Shown here one piece after another: positions 61,211 through 64,000 of a DNA stretch of 64,000 nucleotides; positions within the stretch are counted from its first letter, which is position 1, and the number at the start of each line of letters is the position of its first letter. The notes below the pieces were generated by a model, which made no database searches, was not told the origin of the DNA, and was given only the letters and a program-made list of their open reading frames with translations. Location of the stretch: assembly GCF_042138895.1 (NCBI RefSeq), contig NZ_JBHIKW010000014.1:56279-120278 (forward strand), read 5' to 3'. Source of the DNA: Cedecea selenatireducens. GTDB taxonomy: Bacteria; Pseudomonadota; Gammaproteobacteria; Enterobacterales; Enterobacteriaceae. The position numbers were made by a program, and so were the translations under genes.

Positions 61211-63061
61211 ATGATGATAAAGAAGGTTTCGCTGTTGACGGCTCTGTCCGCAACGGCTTTTTCAGTTTGGGCGCAGGACAGCAATACCGACAATACTCTG
61301 GTGGTCACGGCGAACCGTTTCCAGCAGCCGGTGAATACCGTACTGGCGCCGAACTCGGTGGTTACGCGTGAAGATATCGATCGCTGGCAGTCAAAATCGC
61401 TGACCGACGTAATGCGCCGTCTGCCGGGGGTGGATATTGCGCAAAACGGTGGGCTTGGCCAGCTCTCCTCAGTGTTCATTCGCGGGACTAATTCCAGCCA
61501 TGTGCTGGTGCTGATTGACGGTATCCGCCTGAATCAGGCCGGCGTGACCAGTTCTTCCGACCTCAGCCAGATTCCAGTTTCTCTTGTTCAGCGCGTAGAG
61601 TACATCCGCGGGCCTCGTTCTGCGGTCTATGGTTCTGATGCTATTGGCGGGGTCATCAACATTATCACTACTCGTGACAAAGACGGCACAACGCTGACGG
61701 CCGGAATGGGCTCCAATGGTTACCAGAACTATGACGCCAGCACGCAGCAAAAGCTGGGGGATAACACCCGCGTGACCCTGGCAGGTAACTATGAGTACAC
61801 CAAAGGCTTCGACGTTGTGGCCGATGGCAATACTGGAGGCCTGCGTCAGCCCGATCGCGACGGATTTATGAGTAAATCCCTTTATGGTGCGCTGGAACAC
61901 AATTTCTCTGAGCAATGGAGCGGCTTTGTTCGCGGCTACGGTTACGATAACCGCACGGCCTATGATGGCTTCTACAGCAGCTTTACGCCAAACCAGCTGG
62001 TGGATACGCGTCAGCTCTATAGCCAGACCTGGGATACAGGGCTGCGCTTTAACAACGATATCTTCCATTCGCAGCTGATCTCCAGCTATGGCCACAGCAA
62101 AGATTACAACTTCGACCCGCGCCTTGGCCGCTATGACTCCAGCGCGACCCTCGATGAAATTAAGCAGTACAACCTGCAGTGGACCAACTCCGTTGATGTA
62201 GGCGCAGGGAATGTCGGCGCGGGCGTTGACTGGCAGAAGCAAAGCACTGAACCGGGCACTAACTATCTTACTGACGCTTACGATCAGCGTAATACCGGCG
62301 TCTATCTGACTGCGCTACAAAAGTTGGGTGATTTCACCTTTGAAGGTGCTGCACGTAACGACTCTCACTCAGAGTTCGGTAATCACGGAACCTGGCAGAG
62401 CAGCGCCGCATGGGAATTCGTTGAGGGATATCGCTTCATTGCTTCCTACGGTACGGCCTTTAAGGCACCAAATCAGGGGCAGCTGTTTGGCTTCTACGGC
62501 AACAGAAATCTGAATCCTGAAGAAAGTCGTCAGTGGGAAGGAGCATTTGAAGGATTAACGTCGGGCGTAAACTGGCGTGTTTCTGGCTATCGCAACCTTG
62601 TTGATAACCTGATCGACTTTAACAATAACACGCTGAGCTATTACAACGTCGGCAAGGCCAATATTAAAGGTATTGAAGGTACAGCTTCCTTCGATACCGG
62701 GCCTGTGCAGCACAGCGTTAGCTATGATTATGTTGATGCCCGTAATGGACTGACCGATGCACCGCTGGCGCGTCGAGCCAAACAGCAGGTGAAGTATCAG
62801 CTTGACTGGGCACTTTACGATCTTGACTGGAGCGTAACCTACCATTACCTGGGCTCGCGCTACGACACCGATTTCAATACCAATCAAACCGTCAAAATGG
62901 GTGGTGTTAGCCTGTGGGATGTTGCGTTGTCGTATCCAGTCACGTCACAGCTGACCGTTCGTGGTAGAATAGCTAACCTGTTCGATAAAGATTACGAGAC
63001 GGTTTATGGCTACCATACTGCAGGACGGGAATACTACTTGTCTGGCAGCTACACCTTCTGA
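61211..63061 (+). CDS. btuB: TonB-dependent vitamin B12 outer-membrane receptor
   Basis: Twenty-two-stranded outer-membrane barrel that imports cobalamins using TonB energy. The 616 residues (E. coli 614) have a signal peptide (about 1-21, FSVWAQ), a TonB box NTLVVTA at the mature N terminus, a plug domain (RRLPGVDIAQNGG, RGPRSAVYGSDAIGG) and a C-terminal strand ending SGSYTF with terminal Phe. Two ATGs begin the frame; the second at 61214 corresponds to the E. coli start. The last 56 bases overlap murI in another frame. Confidence 0.96.
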   Translation: MMIKKVSLLTALSATAFSVWAQDSNTDNTLVVTANRFQQPVNTVLAPNSVVTREDIDRWQSKSLTDVMRRLPGVDIAQNGGLGQLSSVFIRGTNSSHVLVLIDGIRLNQAGVTSSSDLSQIPVSLVQRVEYIRGPRSAVYGSDAIGGVINIITTRDKDGTTLTAGMGSNGYQNYDASTQQKLGDNTRVTLAGNYEYTKGFDVVADGNTGGLRQPDRDGFMSKSLYGALEHNFSEQWSGFVRGYGYDNRTAYDGFYSSFTPNQLVDTRQLYSQTWDTGLRFNNDIFHSQLISSYGHSKDYNFDPRLGRYDSSATLDEIKQYNLQWTNSVDVGAGNVGAGVDWQKQSTEPGTNYLTDAYDQRNTGVYLTALQKLGDFTFEGAARNDSHSEFGNHGTWQSSAAWEFVEGYRFIASYGTAFKAPNQGQLFGFYGNRNLNPEESRQWEGAFEGLTSGVNWRVSGYRNLVDNLIDFNNNTLSYYNVGKANIKGIEGTASFDTGPVQHSVSYDYVDARNGLTDAPLARRAKQQVKYQLDWALYDLDWSVTYHYLGSRYDTDFNTNQTVKMGGVSLWDVALSYPVTSQLTVRGRIANLFDKDYETVYGYHTAGREYYLSGSYTF

Positions 63062-63857
63062 TGCACATCCTACCGTGCTGGTTTTTGACTCCGGCGTCGG
63101 TGGGTTGTCTGTCTACAATGAGATTCGGCAGCTTCTGCCGGATCTTCATTTCATCTACGCCTTCGACAACGTGGCGTTTCCTTACGGCGAAAAGAGCGAA
63201 GAGTTTATCGTCGACCGGGTGGTTTCAATAGTGACTGCTGTCCAGCAGCATTATCCTTTGGCCCTCGCCGTTATCGCCTGTAATACCGCAAGCACCGTTT
63301 CTCTCCCGGCTTTACGTGAAAAGTTCGACTTCCCCGTTGTTGGCGTTGTGCCTGCCATTAAACCGGCAGCACGTTTGACGACAAATGGTGTAGTGGGCCT
63401 GCTTGCAACTCGCGGTACGGTAAAGCGGCCTTATACTCACGAGCTTATCTCCCGGTTTGCTACCGAATGCAAAATTGAGATGCTGGGTTCGGCCGAGCTG
63501 GTGGAGCTCGCTGAGGCGAAGCTTCATGGTGAGCCGGTCCCGCTGGATGAGCTGCGTAAAATCCTGCGTCCGTGGTTACGTATGTCGGAGCCACCGGATA
63601 CCGTTGTATTAGGCTGCACGCACTTCCCTCTATTACAGGAAGAGCTGTTGGAAGTGTTGCCGGAAGGGACAAGACTGATTGATTCCGGAGCCGCCATTGC
63701 AAGACGTACCGTTTGGTTGCTTGAACATGAAGCGCCGGATGCGGCTTCTGCAGATCAGAATATTGCCTATTGTATGGCGTTCACGCCTGAAACCGCGCAA
63801 TTAATGCCCGTTTTACAACGTTACGGCTTTGAAAAGCTCGAAAAACTGGCACTTTAG
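63006..63857 (+). CDS. murI: Glutamate racemase
   Basis: Supplies D-glutamate for peptidoglycan; in E. coli it is activated by UDP-MurNAc-L-Ala. The 283 residues carry the catalytic pair Cys91 (VIACNTAST) and the later Cys in LGCTHFPLL, plus DSGVGGLSV. It starts inside the 3' end of btuB, the usual enterobacterial arrangement, which implies translational coupling or an internal ribosome site. Confidence 0.96.
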   Translation: MATILQDGNTTCLAATPSDAHPTVLVFDSGVGGLSVYNEIRQLLPDLHFIYAFDNVAFPYGEKSEEFIVDRVVSIVTAVQQHYPLALAVIACNTASTVSLPALREKFDFPVVGVVPAIKPAARLTTNGVVGLLATRGTVKRPYTHELISRFATECKIEMLGSAELVELAEAKLHGEPVPLDELRKILRPWLRMSEPPDTVVLGCTHFPLLQEELLEVLPEGTRLIDSGAAIARRTVWLLEHEAPDAASADQNIAYCMAFTPETAQLMPVLQRYGFEKLEKLAL

Positions 63858-63908
63858 CGCCATTTTGAGTAAAAAAACGGCGCTTGAAAGTTTTTTTCAA
63901 ATTAGGGG

Positions 63909-63960
63909 TTGTCAGGCTCTGAGAACTCCCTATAATGCGCCTCCACTGACACGGCAAAGC
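63909..63960 (+). promoter_or_regulatory. rRNA operon P1 promoter
   Basis: TTGTCA (63909-63914), a 16-base spacer, TATAAT (63931-63936) and the GC-rich discriminator GCGCCTCC match E. coli rrnB P1, which also lies after murI. The AT-rich tract just upstream (63887-63905) is the UP element. Transcription probably starts near 63945, nine bases after the -10. The 16S gene lies beyond the window. Confidence 0.9.
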
Positions 63961-64000
63961 GGCTTCGAAAGCGGCTTAACAACCCGGTAGTCAGTCAGAT

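Noticed and set aside
63855..63895. Hairpin GCGCC/GGCGC after murI as a strong terminator
   Set aside because: The stem is only five pairs with a long A-rich loop, and the T run lies seven bases away and overlaps the rRNA UP element. It may act weakly but is not called.
1..64000. Mobile elements, prophage, toxin-antitoxin or defence islands
   Set aside because: No transposase, integrase, attachment repeats or defence-type genes were recognised. Base composition and gene content are those of the core genome throughout, including the fuc block.

Overview
The window is a stretch of core chromosome from a member of the Enterobacteriaceae. Nearly every protein matches its Escherichia coli counterpart in length and motifs, and long runs of gene order are the enterobacterial ones. 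Differences from E. coli (no cdh, no yiiX, no katG-frw block, argG inside the arg cluster, a relocated fucose cluster, trmL next to cpxA) argue for a genus other than Escherichia. I cannot name the genus from sequence alone. I see no prophage, insertion sequence, integron, CRISPR array, tRNA or complete rRNA gene.

Layout. 1-8.4 kb: the 3' part of tdh, then yibQ-envC-gpmI on the minus strand (cell-wall hydrolase activation and glycolysis), then yibN-grxC-secB-gpsA and cysE on the plus strand (redox, protein export, phospholipid precursor, cysteine), and trmL. 8.4-12.2 kb: the Cpx envelope stress system (cpxA, cpxR, divergent cpxP with the sRNA CpxQ in its 3' UTR) and fieF. 12.2-17.9 kb: pfkA, sbp, an SLC13-type permease where E. 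coli has cdh, tpiA, yiiQ, yiiR. 18-22.3 kb: fpr and the glycerol operon glpFKX. 22.7-31.6 kb: zapB, rraA, menA, hslVU, ftsN, cytR, priA, rpmE.

31.6-39.7 kb: a complete L-fucose regulon (fucPIKUR divergent from fucAO) covering uptake, isomerisation, phosphorylation, aldol cleavage and lactaldehyde reduction. It sits between rpmE and metJ. 39.7-45.1 kb: the methionine regulon (metJ divergent from metBL, then metF) with recognisable Met boxes. 45.1-50 kb: cptA and ppc. 50.1-55.9 kb: the arginine cluster argE / argCBGH with two ARG boxes in the divergent promoter. 56-60.8 kb: oxyS/oxyR, sthA, fabR-yijD, trmA. 60.9-64 kb: a cobalamin riboswitch, btuB, murI overlapping it, and the P1 promoter of an rRNA operon at the right edge.

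The window is mostly well-understood housekeeping DNA, and I did not find a convincing new multi-gene system. The observations most worth checking are regulatory or positional. They are a tandem Met-box-like pair in front of the btuB riboswitch, which would couple B12 uptake to methionine repression; a three-copy self-complementary element upstream of cptA that looks like an attenuator; repeated candidate FucR operators; the relocated fuc cluster; and the SLC13 permease beside sbp.
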